DNA of 64,000 bases from Propioniciclava sp. MC1595 (GTDB lineage Bacteria > Actinomycetota > Actinomycetes > Propionibacteriales > Propionibacteriaceae): contig NZ_CP071870.1 in assembly GCF_017569205.1 (NCBI RefSeq), positions 620,001 to 684,000 of the forward strand, read 5' to 3'. The notes under the pieces are model-generated. The model did no database searches and had not been told where the DNA came from. It worked only from the letters and a program-made list of their open reading frames with translations. The first letter of the stretch is position 1. The number at the start of each line of letters is the position of its first letter. This document shows positions 25,764-33,836 of this stretch, one piece after another. The position numbers were made by a program, and so were the translations under genes.

Positions 25764-28473
25764 TCCCACCCTCCCCGTTGGTGCGCTCGAAGAAGCGCTT
25801 GCTCAGCCAGCCGAGCAGGCCGGTGGTCTCGGTCTCGCCCTCGTCGGTCGACCCGGACGCCGGGGCGGGCCGGCCGGACGGGTCCTGGCGCGGCGTGGCC
25901 CGGAAGATCGGGTCGCCGTTGTCGAGTGCATCGGCGAGTTGCTCGGCCTGGGCGGTGCCGTCGGGCCCGGCGGTCTTTTCGAGGACCGCGCACGGGTAGC
26001 GGCGCAGCACGTCGGCCAGCAGGACGCTGCCGCCGGCGTGCTCGGTGCCGGTCAGGACGTCGCGCCATGTGCCCTCGGGCAGCACCACCATGTGCTCGGT
26101 GAAGCCGTCCTGCTTGGCCAGGTCGCGGTGCAGGCGGGCCGCGATCGTGACGACCTGCGGGTCGTCGCCCCGCGCGAAGCACAGGGCGTGGCCGGTGCTG
26201 CTGGGCAGCGGGCGGTACGCGGCCGTCGGGCCCACGAAGGCGTCCGGCACCCGGCGCCGCAGGCGCAGGATCTCGCGGGTGACGTGGAACTTCTCCTCGG
26301 CGAGCGTGAGCGGGTCGCGCCGGTCGAGGTAGCTGCCGAGGTCGGCGAGCGCGGCGAAGTCGGCCGGGCCCCGGTTGTCGGGGTCGACCAGGTAGTTCTG
26401 CAGGGTCTCACACGACTGGTAGAGGTCGGCGACGCCCAGGCAGGTCAGCTGGATCGCCTTGCGCGACAGGATCGACACCCGCACCGAGTCGGCGGTGAAG
26501 TCGTACCAGTCCTGGAAGGCGCCCATGAGGTCGCCGTCGGCGTAGACCCTGCCGATGAACTCGAGCAGGGACGCCTCGGCCGCGGCGTCCTGCCCCGTCC
26601 AGGACGTCCAGATCTTCTGCTCGCGGGATGCCTTGAGCATGTACTGCTCGAGCCGTTCGCGCTCGATCGGGCCGTCGGGCGTCCACGTGCCGGCGAGGAT
26701 CTGCCAGAACAGGTTCTCGGTGTGGCCCTCGACGCCCTCGGCGTACGGGTGCAGCTTGGCGACCAGCGCACGCCACTCGGGGGCGTACTGGGCGATGACG
26801 CCGATGCGGCTGCGGACGTCCTCCGAGCGCTTGGTGTCGTGGGTGGTGCCGCAGGTCATCGTGGCCGGCCACTGGGTGGCCATGGTCGCGCACCACCGGT
26901 GGAACTCGTCGGGGTTGATGCTCCACGTGGCGGGGGAGCCGCCGACCTCGTTGAGGGCGACGAGCTGGGTCCAGCGGTAGAAGGCGGTGTCCTCGACACC
27001 CTTCGCGGTGACCGCGCCGCACACCTGCTGGAAACGGACCACCAGTTCGTCGCGCATCGCGCGCTGGGCGCGGCCCTCAGAGCCGACCTCGCGGCCCAGG
27101 ACGAGGTCGACGACGACGTCCATGGTGTCGTGGAGCTCGGCGTCCAGCTTCTGGTTGGCCTTCTCGGCCGCGTGCCGGACGAGCTCGACGGCGTCGTCGG
27201 GGGCGGGTTCACCCGGCACGACGTAGGCGCGGTAGCGGTCGAACGCGATGACGAGTTCGGTCAGGCAGGTGCGGATCCAGCCGAAGGTGTGGTCGCGCAG
27301 CATGATGTCGTCGCGGCAGATGTCGTTGGCGAGCGTGGCGATGCGGTGCACCTCGGCGAACAGGCTCGTCGTGGTGATCTCGCGCTTGGCCTGGTCGATG
27401 ACGTCGGGCAGGGTGCCCGGGATGTCACCCGTGACCAGGTGCGCGACGGTGCCGAGGTCGCCGTAGCCGTTCGGGTCGCACTGCAGCGCCGAGATGCGCC
27501 AGCTGGCGTCGTAGCCGGTGGTACCGGCGACGGGCCAGTCGTCGGGCATGTCCTCGTCGCCCTCGAGGATCTTCTCGGCGATGATCCACGCCCCGCCGGT
27601 GGCCTTCGACAGCCGGCGCATGTAGCCGCGCGGGTCGGCCAGGCCGTCGGGGTGGTCGATGCGGAAGGCGTCGATGTGGCCCTGGTGGAACAGCTCCAGG
27701 AGAAGGGCGTGGGTGGCGTCGAAGACCTCGGGGTCCTCGACGCGGACGGCGACGAGCGTGTCGACGTCGAAGAAGCGGCGGAAGTTGAGTTCCTCGGCGG
27801 CCACCTTCCAGTAGGCGAGCCGGTAGTACTGCTCCTTCACGCACAGGTGCATGGGCAGGTTCTCGGTGCCCGCCCGCACCGGGAACACGTGGTCGTAGTA
27901 GACCAGCACCGGCTGCTCGCCGTCGGCCTCGTGGCCGGGGATGACGCGCCGCTCGATGGTGATCTCCTCGTCGGCGAGCACCGTGCCGATGCGTGCGCCG
28001 AGCACCGGCATGAGGATGCCGTCCCCGTCACCGCCCTCGGCGGTGCCGTCGAACCAGTTCGCGTAGGGGGAGTCGGGCCCCTCCTTGAGGACGCTCCACA
28101 GCGCGGTGTTGTGATGGATCGGCGTCGGGACGCCCATGTGGTTGGGGACGACGTCGACGATCACGCCCATGTCTCGGTCATGGGCGGCCGTGGCGAGGCG
28201 CTCGAAGGCCTCGCGGCCGCCCATCTCCTCGCTGATGCGGGTCGGGTCGACCACGTCGTAGCCGTGGGTGCTGCCCGGTGCCGCCTGCAGGATCGGGCTC
28301 AGGTACAGGTCGGTGACCCCCAGGTCCTCCAGGTAGTCGAGCTGGGCTGCCGCCTGGTCGAAGCTGAGGTCGGGACCCAGCTGCAGGCGGTACGTGGACA
28401 CCGGCGTGCGGCGTCCGGTCGACGGGAGGTGCGGGCGGGGGGTCGCCACGTTCGCTGCGGTGGTGGTGGTCAA
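25756..28473 (-). CDS. treY: Malto-oligosyltrehalose synthase
   Basis: The 905-residue GH13 enzyme isomerises the terminal alpha-1,4 bond of maltodextrin to the alpha-1,1 bond of trehalose. Motifs are VDVVPNHMGV, DAFRIDHPDGLADP and IIAEKILEG, as in TreY, within a domain with the typical long inserts. About 30 unusual residues precede the conserved VSTYRLQL start. The usual debranching partner treX/glgX is not adjacent. It forms a translationally coupled operon with treZ. Confidence 0.95.
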   Translation of the reverse strand: MTTTTAANVATPRPHLPSTGRRTPVSTYRLQLGPDLSFDQAAAQLDYLEDLGVTDLYLSPILQAAPGSTHGYDVVDPTRISEEMGGREAFERLATAAHDRDMGVIVDVVPNHMGVPTPIHHNTALWSVLKEGPDSPYANWFDGTAEGGDGDGILMPVLGARIGTVLADEEITIERRVIPGHEADGEQPVLVYYDHVFPVRAGTENLPMHLCVKEQYYRLAYWKVAAEELNFRRFFDVDTLVAVRVEDPEVFDATHALLLELFHQGHIDAFRIDHPDGLADPRGYMRRLSKATGGAWIIAEKILEGDEDMPDDWPVAGTTGYDASWRISALQCDPNGYGDLGTVAHLVTGDIPGTLPDVIDQAKREITTTSLFAEVHRIATLANDICRDDIMLRDHTFGWIRTCLTELVIAFDRYRAYVVPGEPAPDDAVELVRHAAEKANQKLDAELHDTMDVVVDLVLGREVGSEGRAQRAMRDELVVRFQQVCGAVTAKGVEDTAFYRWTQLVALNEVGGSPATWSINPDEFHRWCATMATQWPATMTCGTTHDTKRSEDVRSRIGVIAQYAPEWRALVAKLHPYAEGVEGHTENLFWQILAGTWTPDGPIERERLEQYMLKASREQKIWTSWTGQDAAAEASLLEFIGRVYADGDLMGAFQDWYDFTADSVRVSILSRKAIQLTCLGVADLYQSCETLQNYLVDPDNRGPADFAALADLGSYLDRRDPLTLAEEKFHVTREILRLRRRVPDAFVGPTAAYRPLPSSTGHALCFARGDDPQVVTIAARLHRDLAKQDGFTEHMVVLPEGTWRDVLTGTEHAGGSVLLADVLRRYPCAVLEKTAGPDGTAQAEQLADALDNGDPIFRATPRQDPSGRPAPASGSTDEGETETTGLLGWLSKRFFERTNGEGGNA

Positions 28474-28523
28474 GGTTGTCCTTGTCGTCCGGGTGCAGTG
28501 GCTACCGCCAACCTACCCTGAAC

Positions 28524-28567
28524 CGCCGACAGCCCGCCTTCCGTGCGCCGACAGCCTGTCCTGCCCT
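28524..28567. repeat. Two 22-bp units of the gene-end repeat family
   Basis: Units 28524-28545 and 28546-28567 both begin CGCCGACAGCCyG and keep the 22-base period. The second ends at the stop codon of the small minus-strand gene. Consensus with the other clusters is CGCCGAsAGCCyGnnTTCCG. Confidence 0.7.
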
Positions 28568-28860
28568 CAGGCCTCGGTCAGCGGCTCCGTGTCGGCGTGG
28601 GCGTCCGGAACCGGGTCGAGGCCGATGCCGATGTCGTCCTTCTGGGCGATGTTCTCGGCACCCGCCCAGCGCTCCATGTACTCGGGCCGCTGGCGCAGCC
28701 ACTCGGCGCGCTCGCCTGTGGGGCGTTCGCCCACCTGCCCGAGGGGGTAGTCGGGGTCCTGATCCAGCCGGACCGTCTCGATCGCCATGTACCGCTCCTC
28801 CTGGGAGAGGCCCGCCCACCAGTCCTCGTGCGACTGGTTCTCGCTCGCTGCAGTACTCAT
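28567..28860 (-). CDS. Small acidic hypothetical protein, 97 residues
   Basis: The product is acidic and tryptophan-rich (EDWWAGLSQEERYMAIE near the N-terminus), with no membrane helix or signal peptide. No family is recognised. Codon bias and good protein character support expression. It lies upstream of treY on the same strand but is separated by the 22-bp repeats, so is probably a separate unit. Confidence 0.6.
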   Translation of the reverse strand: MSTAASENQSHEDWWAGLSQEERYMAIETVRLDQDPDYPLGQVGERPTGERAEWLRQRPEYMERWAGAENIAQKDDIGIGLDPVPDAHADTEPLTEA

Positions 28861-29033
28861 CTGGCCACCCTAGGGGCGCTGGGGACAGATTCCCACCCCT
28901 TGTCAGGTGCCAGTCGGGGTGCACAACTCGGACGCCGCGGGCGGAAGCCTGTGGACAACTCTGGGACGGTTCCCCATCCGACGCCGTGTTGTGGCACTCT
29001 CGAAACACCACCCACCCAAGGAGGCACCCCCCC

Positions 29034-29621
29034 ATGAGGCGGATCCTGTTCGCCTGTGCCGCCGTCGTGCCCGCGCTCGTCGCAGGATGCACTCCGGCTG
29101 CGCAGCCGACGCCCAGCGCCACCCCGGTCCCCACCGCTGCAGCGCCCACCCTGCAGCTGATGTGCACGCCTGAAGAGGGCGGGACCGCATCTCCCTGCAC
29201 CCAGGCTGAGTACGACGCCATGGTCGCGCGCGACAAGTTGTACGACGAGGCGAAGGTAGTGCTGACGAAGTACAACGAGGAGTTCGAGCGACTGTCGCGC
29301 GAAGGATCTCCCGCTTCCCCCGAGATCCTGGCGCTTACGAGTGGCGGGTACACGCAGATGCTCCAAGAAGAAATGTCCCAGGGGTTCACCTTTGATGGCG
29401 GGGAGTTCAACACTGTCTGGATCAAGCGTTGGGTGGGCCCGAGCGAGAGCGGGTCGGTCTTAGCGCTCGAGACCTGCACAGACAGCAGTTCCATCACCAT
29501 CAGACAGGGTGGGAAGGAGTTGGGGAAAGGGCGAGTGGCAGAAGAGCGCTATTACTTCGCCGGGACTCCGGGGAGTCTGAAGATCGTTGACGGCATGTAC
29601 GAGGTGGTCGAATCATGCTGA
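29034..29621 (+). CDS. Lipoprotein, paralogue of the first gene of the mobile element
   Basis: The 195-residue product has a signal peptide ending in a lipobox (LVAGC, Cys19), a Pro/Thr/Ala linker, a coiled-coil-like helix (about 70-110) and an NTF2-like beta domain ending ...VESC. AAGGAGG precedes the ATG. The layout, Ser-Cys terminus and stop/start overlap with the next gene are the same as in the gene at 35,941, so they are paralogues. Molecular role unknown; it should sit on the outer face of the membrane with the product of the next gene. Confidence 0.75.
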   Translation: MRRILFACAAVVPALVAGCTPAAQPTPSATPVPTAAAPTLQLMCTPEEGGTASPCTQAEYDAMVARDKLYDEAKVVLTKYNEEFERLSREGSPASPEILALTSGGYTQMLQEEMSQGFTFDGGEFNTVWIKRWVGPSESGSVLALETCTDSSSITIRQGGKELGKGRVAEERYYFAGTPGSLKIVDGMYEVVESC

Positions 29622-30457
29622 GGCCGATCGTGGTGGGAGCCCTCGTAGTCGCGTTCGTGTTGATATCTCCAACTCCTGTGTGGGCAGAGGGCCCTGTTAA
29701 AGGCCCAGGTGGTAGGTACACAATCAGTTCGAGCGACCAGGCCCCGAAGGAAGAGGACAAAGAACTTACGGCCGAGCAACTCGCTGCACGCAGGGAGGCC
29801 TACCGTGCCTATCTGGACGGACTGCGCCGTGAGCACGAGGACCGGGTGAGGGTGTTCCCGGAGTGCAATCCTGAGCTGGGCACACCGGAGGAGTGGTGCG
29901 CCTGGGCGCCGCCGGAGGCGGGCAGCACTCAGAGGCCTCCGCGGGAGGCGGTCGAGAACTACGTGCGCAGGGTCACGGCGTCCTTGCAACTGCCGCAGGC
30001 CTACCCGCAGGTCGGGCCCGACCCGGACTGGAACGAGTGGGACATGGCCGTCATCGGCATCCCGCTCTGGTTGTGGGTGGAGGGCGACTCGCACCTGACG
30101 GCGTCCAACAGCGATGCCGGGCTTGCGGTGTCGCTCGACGCCACGCACGTCAGCACCACGTTCCAGATGGGTGACGGCACGACAGTCACGTGTGCGACGA
30201 CGAAGCCGTACGTGCGCCACGCGGTCGCGCCGGGCACGCCGTCACCCGTGTGCGGGCACACCTACCAGGTGGCGCCGAAGTCGCCCGGCGCGGCCAGCTC
30301 CGCGCACCAGCAGCCGGGGACGTACACGGTGACGGCGACGACGAACTGGTCGGTCGACTGGACCGCCGGCGGCTACTCGGGAACCCTCGCCACACAGATG
30401 TCGGGTAGGCGAGACCTCCCGGTCGGCGAACTCCAGGCCGTGGTCGTGCGCGGCTGA
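29615..30457 (+). CDS. Secreted PKD-like protein, paralogue of element gene at 36,483
   Basis: The 280-residue product has a signal peptide (to about residue 25), a charged helical segment (50-75), and a beta-sandwich C-terminus with IGIPLWLWVEG, PGTYTVTATTNWSVDW and VGELQAVVVRG. The corresponding stretches of the gene at 36,483 read VGLPIWLWV, QGTYTVTATSYW and IGELQTVVKG. The fold resembles PKD/Ig-like domains. It overlaps the lipoprotein gene by seven bases (ATGCTGA), so the two are co-translated. Role unknown. Confidence 0.75.
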   Translation: MLRPIVVGALVVAFVLISPTPVWAEGPVKGPGGRYTISSSDQAPKEEDKELTAEQLAARREAYRAYLDGLRREHEDRVRVFPECNPELGTPEEWCAWAPPEAGSTQRPPREAVENYVRRVTASLQLPQAYPQVGPDPDWNEWDMAVIGIPLWLWVEGDSHLTASNSDAGLAVSLDATHVSTTFQMGDGTTVTCATTKPYVRHAVAPGTPSPVCGHTYQVAPKSPGAASSAHQQPGTYTVTATTNWSVDWTAGGYSGTLATQMSGRRDLPVGELQAVVVRG

Positions 30458-30464
30458 GTCCCCG

Positions 30465-30493
30465 GCGACGCGCGACACTGGTCGCGACGTCGC
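30465..30493 (+). terminator. Stem-loop after the lipoprotein/PKD pair
   Basis: GCGACG-CGCGAC (30465-30476) pairs with GTCGCG-a-CGTCGC (30481-30493) around a four-base loop, a 12-bp stem with one bulged A. It lies just after the stop at 30,457 and 17 bases before the next start. No U-run, so termination efficiency is uncertain. Confidence 0.5.
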
Positions 30494-30509
30494 AGAGGAA
30501 GGGGGAGCG

Positions 30510-31280
30510 GTGCTCGACATCCTGGTCATCACCGCGCCCCTCTACCTGTGCATCCTGGCGGGCTGGGCGGCGACGCGCTTCGGGATGTTCCGTCGCTCCG
30601 ACATGGACATCATCGGCGGCTTCGTCATGAACATCGCCCTGCCAGCCCTCATGTTCCTGTCCGTCGCCCAGAGACCGCTCACCGAGGTCGCGAACCCCAC
30701 GTACCTGCTGGCGTACGCGATCACCAGCGTGGTCGTCTTGGTGGCGGCCTACCTGTGGTCCCGGCGCATGAACCGGACGCCGCGGGCTGCGGCCGCCTTC
30801 GATGCGCTCGGGGCAGGCGGGGCGAACTCCGGGTTCGTGGGCTTCCCGTTGCTGCTGGTCGTGATGCCCTCCGTCGCCGGGGTCGTGTTCGGCATGAACG
30901 TGATCGTCGAGTCCCTGATCACCGTGCCACTGTGCTTCTTCTGGGCCGAGCGAGGCGAGGACGCCACCGGCCTGCTCCGGAGCATCCGCCGTTCGGTGGG
31001 TTCGATGCTGCGCATGCCGGTGTTCGTCGCGCTCCTCGCCGGCATCGTTGTCGCGGCGACGGGACTCAGGCTCCCCGATGTCCTGGTGACGTCCTTCGAC
31101 CTGCTCGGCCGCGCTAGCACCGGCGCGGCTCTGTTCTCCGTCGGCGGGCTGCTGGTGGGGCTGTCCATCCGGGGCAACGTCCGCCGGCTCATCGCTGTCA
31201 CGGTGGCCAAGCTGGCGCTGATGCCGGCGGTGGCCTGGGCGTCCGCCACGGGACTGGCGCTGCTGGCCGTCCTGCTCTGA
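30510..31280 (+). CDS. AEC-family (auxin efflux carrier-like) permease, C-terminally short
   Basis: The 256-residue membrane protein has about eight helices. N-terminal motifs (ILAGWAATRFGMF, NIALPALMF) and the central NSGFVGFPLL are typical of AEC transporters, which export or import organic acids or similar compounds. Family members have about 300 residues and ten helices; here the last two, with a conserved proline, are missing and the frame ends at a plain stop. The downstream frames do not continue the family. GTG start with AAGGGGGAG box. It may be inactive. Confidence 0.7.
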   Translation: MLDILVITAPLYLCILAGWAATRFGMFRRSDMDIIGGFVMNIALPALMFLSVAQRPLTEVANPTYLLAYAITSVVVLVAAYLWSRRMNRTPRAAAAFDALGAGGANSGFVGFPLLLVVMPSVAGVVFGMNVIVESLITVPLCFFWAERGEDATGLLRSIRRSVGSMLRMPVFVALLAGIVVAATGLRLPDVLVTSFDLLGRASTGAALFSVGGLLVGLSIRGNVRRLIAVTVAKLALMPAVAWASATGLALLAVLL

Positions 31281-31512
31281 GCGGCCGCCGGGAGGGCCAT
31301 TCCCCGTTCGCATGGCGGTCGTCCCGCGTTCACATCCACGCAGTTGTCCACAGGGATGTCCACCGCTGTGGATTGTGTGGGGAGCATCACCCCTAGTCGC
31401 AAAGGGCAACGCCGGAGTTGGTTGACGAGTCAAGGTGACCAGAAAGTGAACGGCCAGACTCCCATCGGGCGCCTGTTCGAAGCCTCGGCTCCCGCCTGGT
31501 GAGTCCCGAATA
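31281..31512. other. Non-coding stretch upstream of tRNA-Leu with DnaA-box-like sites
   Basis: No protein-like frame is present. A perfect actinobacterial-type DnaA box, TTGTCCACA, lies at 31344-31352, and a degenerate inverted one (CAATCCACA on the minus strand) at 31367-31375. Two such sites are too few for an origin. They may titrate DnaA or regulate locally. Confidence 0.35.
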
Positions 31513-31540
31513 TGACCTGCGGGAAGGTCTGTGCTAAGGT
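31513..31540 (+). promoter_or_regulatory. Probable promoter of tRNA-Leu
   Basis: TGACCT (31513-31518) and TAAGGT (31535-31540) are 16 bases apart, with the mature tRNA starting 28 bases further on. The spacing suits a short 5' leader. The assignment rests on box similarity and position. Confidence 0.45.
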
Positions 31541-31568
31541 ACTCAGGCTGTCCCCGCGAGGGGGCCAC

Positions 31569-31651
31569 GCGCGAGTGGCGGAATGGCAGACGCGCACGGT
31601 TCAGGTCCGTGTGTCCGAAAGGACGTGGAGGTTCAACTCCTCTCTCGCGCA
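31569..31651 (+). tRNA. tRNA-Leu (anticodon CAG)
   Basis: The 83-base gene folds as a class II tRNA: acceptor GCGCGAG/CTCGCGC, anticodon stem CACGG/CCGTG with loop TTCAGGT (anticodon CAG), a long variable arm (TGTCCGAAAGGACGTG region) and T-arm GGAGG-TTCAACT-CCTCT. Discriminator A is at 31,651; CCA is not encoded. It is the probable insertion target of the element to its right, with the integrase gene 240 bases downstream. Confidence 0.95.
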
Positions 31652-31688
31652 CAACGATGTATGGTCCCCTGACTACATCAAATCCCCT

Positions 31689-31714
31689 CTGACAAGGACT
31701 TCGGTCCTTCTCAG
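31689..31714 (+). terminator. UUCG-capped terminator of tRNA-Leu
   Basis: CTGA-c-AAGGAC (31689-31699) pairs with GTCCTT-c-TCAG (31704-31714) around a TTCG tetraloop, with one C/C mismatch. UUCG loops are unusually stable. It lies 38 bases after the tRNA and would be inside the element if the attachment core is in the tRNA end, so the tRNA may use an element-borne terminator. Confidence 0.65.
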
Positions 31715-31757
31715 TTGTGGACTCCCATGGACACGGATGGCCTTCAGAGGCCTCCCA

Positions 31758-31817
31758 TTCCCCACGTATTCCCCACGGTTCCCCACATATTCCCCACGAC
31801 ATCCGGGGCGTGGGGAA
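31758..31817. repeat. Helically phased TTCCCCAC repeats (possible recombinase arm sites)
   Basis: TTCCCCAC starts at 31758, 31769, 31779 and 31790, spacings of 11, 10 and 11 bases, so all face the same side of the helix. An inverted copy GTGGGGAA lies at 31810-31817; with the fourth copy it makes TTCCCCACG/CGTGGGGAA arms ten bases apart. The array sits between tRNA-Leu and the integrase start, where integrase or excisionase arm sites are expected. It could also be an operator for the integrase gene. Confidence 0.6.
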
Positions 31818-31890
31818 CGTCGTCGGCGTCGCCCACTGTCCACCCACGCGTCCTCGTGCCCGTTACGGAGCGTGACGGGAGGGAAGCACC

Positions 31891-33029
31891 ATGGGTAGAC
31901 CACGGGCCAAGGTCAAGCGCGGCTTCGGCGAGGTCGGCCAGCTGCCGAGCGGGCGGTACCGGGCGCGCTACACCGGCCCCGACGGCGGCCGGCACAGTGC
32001 TCCGATCACCTTCGTCGCCCGGATCGACGCCGAGGGGTGGCTGGTCGACCAGGAACGGATGATCAGTCGCGGCGAGTGGGAGCCGCCGGCCCGGCAGGTC
32101 CGGGAGGTTCACGAGGCACCCCTGCTGCTCGGGAGTACGCCGCCACCGTGGTGGCCCGCCGGCGGATTCGACCCGGCACGGCGGCGCTGTATGCGAAGCT
32201 GCTCAGGCTGACCATCCTTCCCACGTTCGCCAAGCGGCCTCTTGGCGAGATCACCGCCGCGGAGATCTCCACCTGGTACGCCGAGATGCGGACGACGCCC
32301 ACCCAACAGGCCAACGCCTACGGGCTCCTCAAGTCGATCTTCAAGGAGGCCGTCGAGGAGAGGCTCGTGGAGGTGAGCCCCTGCAGGGTGAAGGCGGGCA
32401 CCCAGAAGGAACGCGCCCGCGAGATCGACGTGCTCACCGTCGACCAGCTCAACCGCTACCTGGCTGCCGTGCCTGAGGCGCGTCGGGTGCCCCTCTTGCT
32501 GGCCGGGTGGTGTGGTCTGCGCTCCGGCGAGGTGCGCGGGCTCCGCGTGCGCGACCTGGATCTGGACATCGGTGTGGTGCATGTCCGTCAGGCCGTCGTG
32601 CGACTCAAGGGGCAGCTCCTGATCGGCCCACCCAAGACGGACGCCGGGGTCAGGACGGTGTCCATCCCTCCCCACCTACTTCCGGCGTTGCGGGCGTGGG
32701 CGGCGCGCCAGCCGGTGCGTGAGCGGGAGGCGCTGCTGTTCCCGGCGCGCGACGGACACTCTCCGCTCAACGACAGCGTCCTTCGGGTCGCCCACAACAA
32801 GGGCAAGGCGGCCATCGACATGCCCGGGCTGACGGTCCATGGGTTGCGCCACACCAGCGCGACGCTGGCGGCCCAGTTGGGAGCCACCTTGGCCGAACTC
32901 CAGGCGCGGATCGGGCACAGCACGCCGAACATGGCCATGCGCTACCAGCACGTCGCGGCCGAACGCGACGCCCAACTCGCCGCCCGCATGTCAGCGTTCG
33001 CGACTGGTCGGCCGAGCGTGGCTGGATGA
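31891..33029 (+). pseudogene. int: Tyrosine site-specific integrase with an internal frameshift
   Basis: The ATG at 31,891 opens an N-terminal domain (KRGFGEVGQLPSGRYRARY..., arm-binding AP2-like) read to about 32,110. The core-binding and catalytic domains continue in the -1 frame from about 32,120 to 33,029, so one base is missing or two are extra near the CCCC run at 32,122. Catalytic residues are intact: Arg in GLRSGEVRG, HGLRH, GHS and the Tyr in MRYQHV. As read, the first frame stops at 32,211 and gives only a 106-residue fragment. Sequencing error and programmed slippage are alternatives to true decay. Confidence 0.8.
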
Positions 33030-33056
33030 CTTCGAGGAACGCCAGCCCGTTCGCGC

Positions 33057-33707
33057 TCATGGATGCTGAGGCGTGGTCGTCAGCGTGTCCGCGCTCCAAG
33101 TCGTCAGAAGTGGTGTCGTCGCTTCCTGAGGTCGCCGATTCTGAGTGATGGATCGGAGGACGGCGTCGAGAACCCCGTCTCGCACCAGCACTCCTGCCGC
33201 GGTGGCGAAGTTGAAGGGGGTCACGACCCGGGAGCGGTAGGCCATGACTTCCAGCACGCCCCCCAGCGCGAACTCGAGGGCGATCTGCTGTTGGAGTTCC
33301 AGTTGGGACTCGTCGATGCGCAACGCCTCGCACCACGCAGTTCTCAGTGCGTTCTTGAGGAGCAGTCGCAGGGCCGGCGTACTGTGCTCGCCGGCCACCA
33401 GGCAGAGCCGGTCGAGGTTCGCGTCCAGGGGGGTGTGCATGGCCGTGGTCGAAGCGTTGACGGATCTGAGGGACGACAGGGTGGCGAGCAGCATTGCCGG
33501 GTCGAGGGTGGATTCCACGGCGTCCTCGGCCATGTCGTCGATACCTGTGTAGTGGTAATAGAACGTGTTCTTGTTGATGCCAGCTTCACGCACGACGTCG
33601 AGAGCCGACAGCTTGGCGTACGGCTTGTCCGCGAGCAGGCGCCAGAATGCGGCCGCGAGCTTCTCCTTGGCGGTTTGATCTCCAACTGCGTACTTCGGGC
33701 GGGCCAT
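33057..33707 (-). CDS. TetR/AcrR-family regulator
   Basis: The 216-residue protein has an N-terminal helix-turn-helix (about residues 32-51, SALDVVREAGINKNTFYYHY) and a larger, weakly conserved effector domain. The ATG at 33,707 has GAGGAG at a good distance. It is divergent from the HXXEE membrane protein and probably represses it through the inverted repeat in the gap. It is convergent with the integrase, 27 bases away. Ligand unknown. Confidence 0.85.
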   Translation of the reverse strand: MARPKYAVGDQTAKEKLAAAFWRLLADKPYAKLSALDVVREAGINKNTFYYHYTGIDDMAEDAVESTLDPAMLLATLSSLRSVNASTTAMHTPLDANLDRLCLVAGEHSTPALRLLLKNALRTAWCEALRIDESQLELQQQIALEFALGGVLEVMAYRSRVVTPFNFATAAGVLVRDGVLDAVLRSITQNRRPQEATTPLLTTWSADTLTTTPQHP

Positions 33708-33766
33708 GGTGCTCCTCGGGTGGGGTGCCGGACTGTCCGCAGAACCGGTCACCCGCGACGGATCCG

Positions 33767-33799
33767 GCCATTTATTTAGCCGCGATGGCTGATTATTGT
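33767..33799 (+). promoter_or_regulatory. Candidate operator/promoter of the HXXEE gene
   Basis: GCCAT (33767-33771) and ATGGC (33785-33789) form an inverted repeat, with AGCC/GGCT nested in it. TATTGT (33794-33799) can act as the -10, with TTTATT 17 bases upstream. The A/T-rich patch stands out from its surroundings. A TetR operator here is inferred from position. Confidence 0.4.
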
Positions 33800-33836
33800 A
33801 GGTGGAGTCGATCGCGGCAATCTCGGAGGAGGGTCC

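Noticed and set aside
25645-28521. Plus-strand open frame of 958 codons over treY
   Set aside because: Antisense shadow caused by high GC; the TreY motifs on the minus strand are unmistakable.
28950-31375. TTGTCCACA DnaA boxes as a replication origin
   Set aside because: Single boxes at 28,950, 31,344 and 51,495 with no dnaA, dnaN or AT-rich unwinding region; isolated boxes are common.
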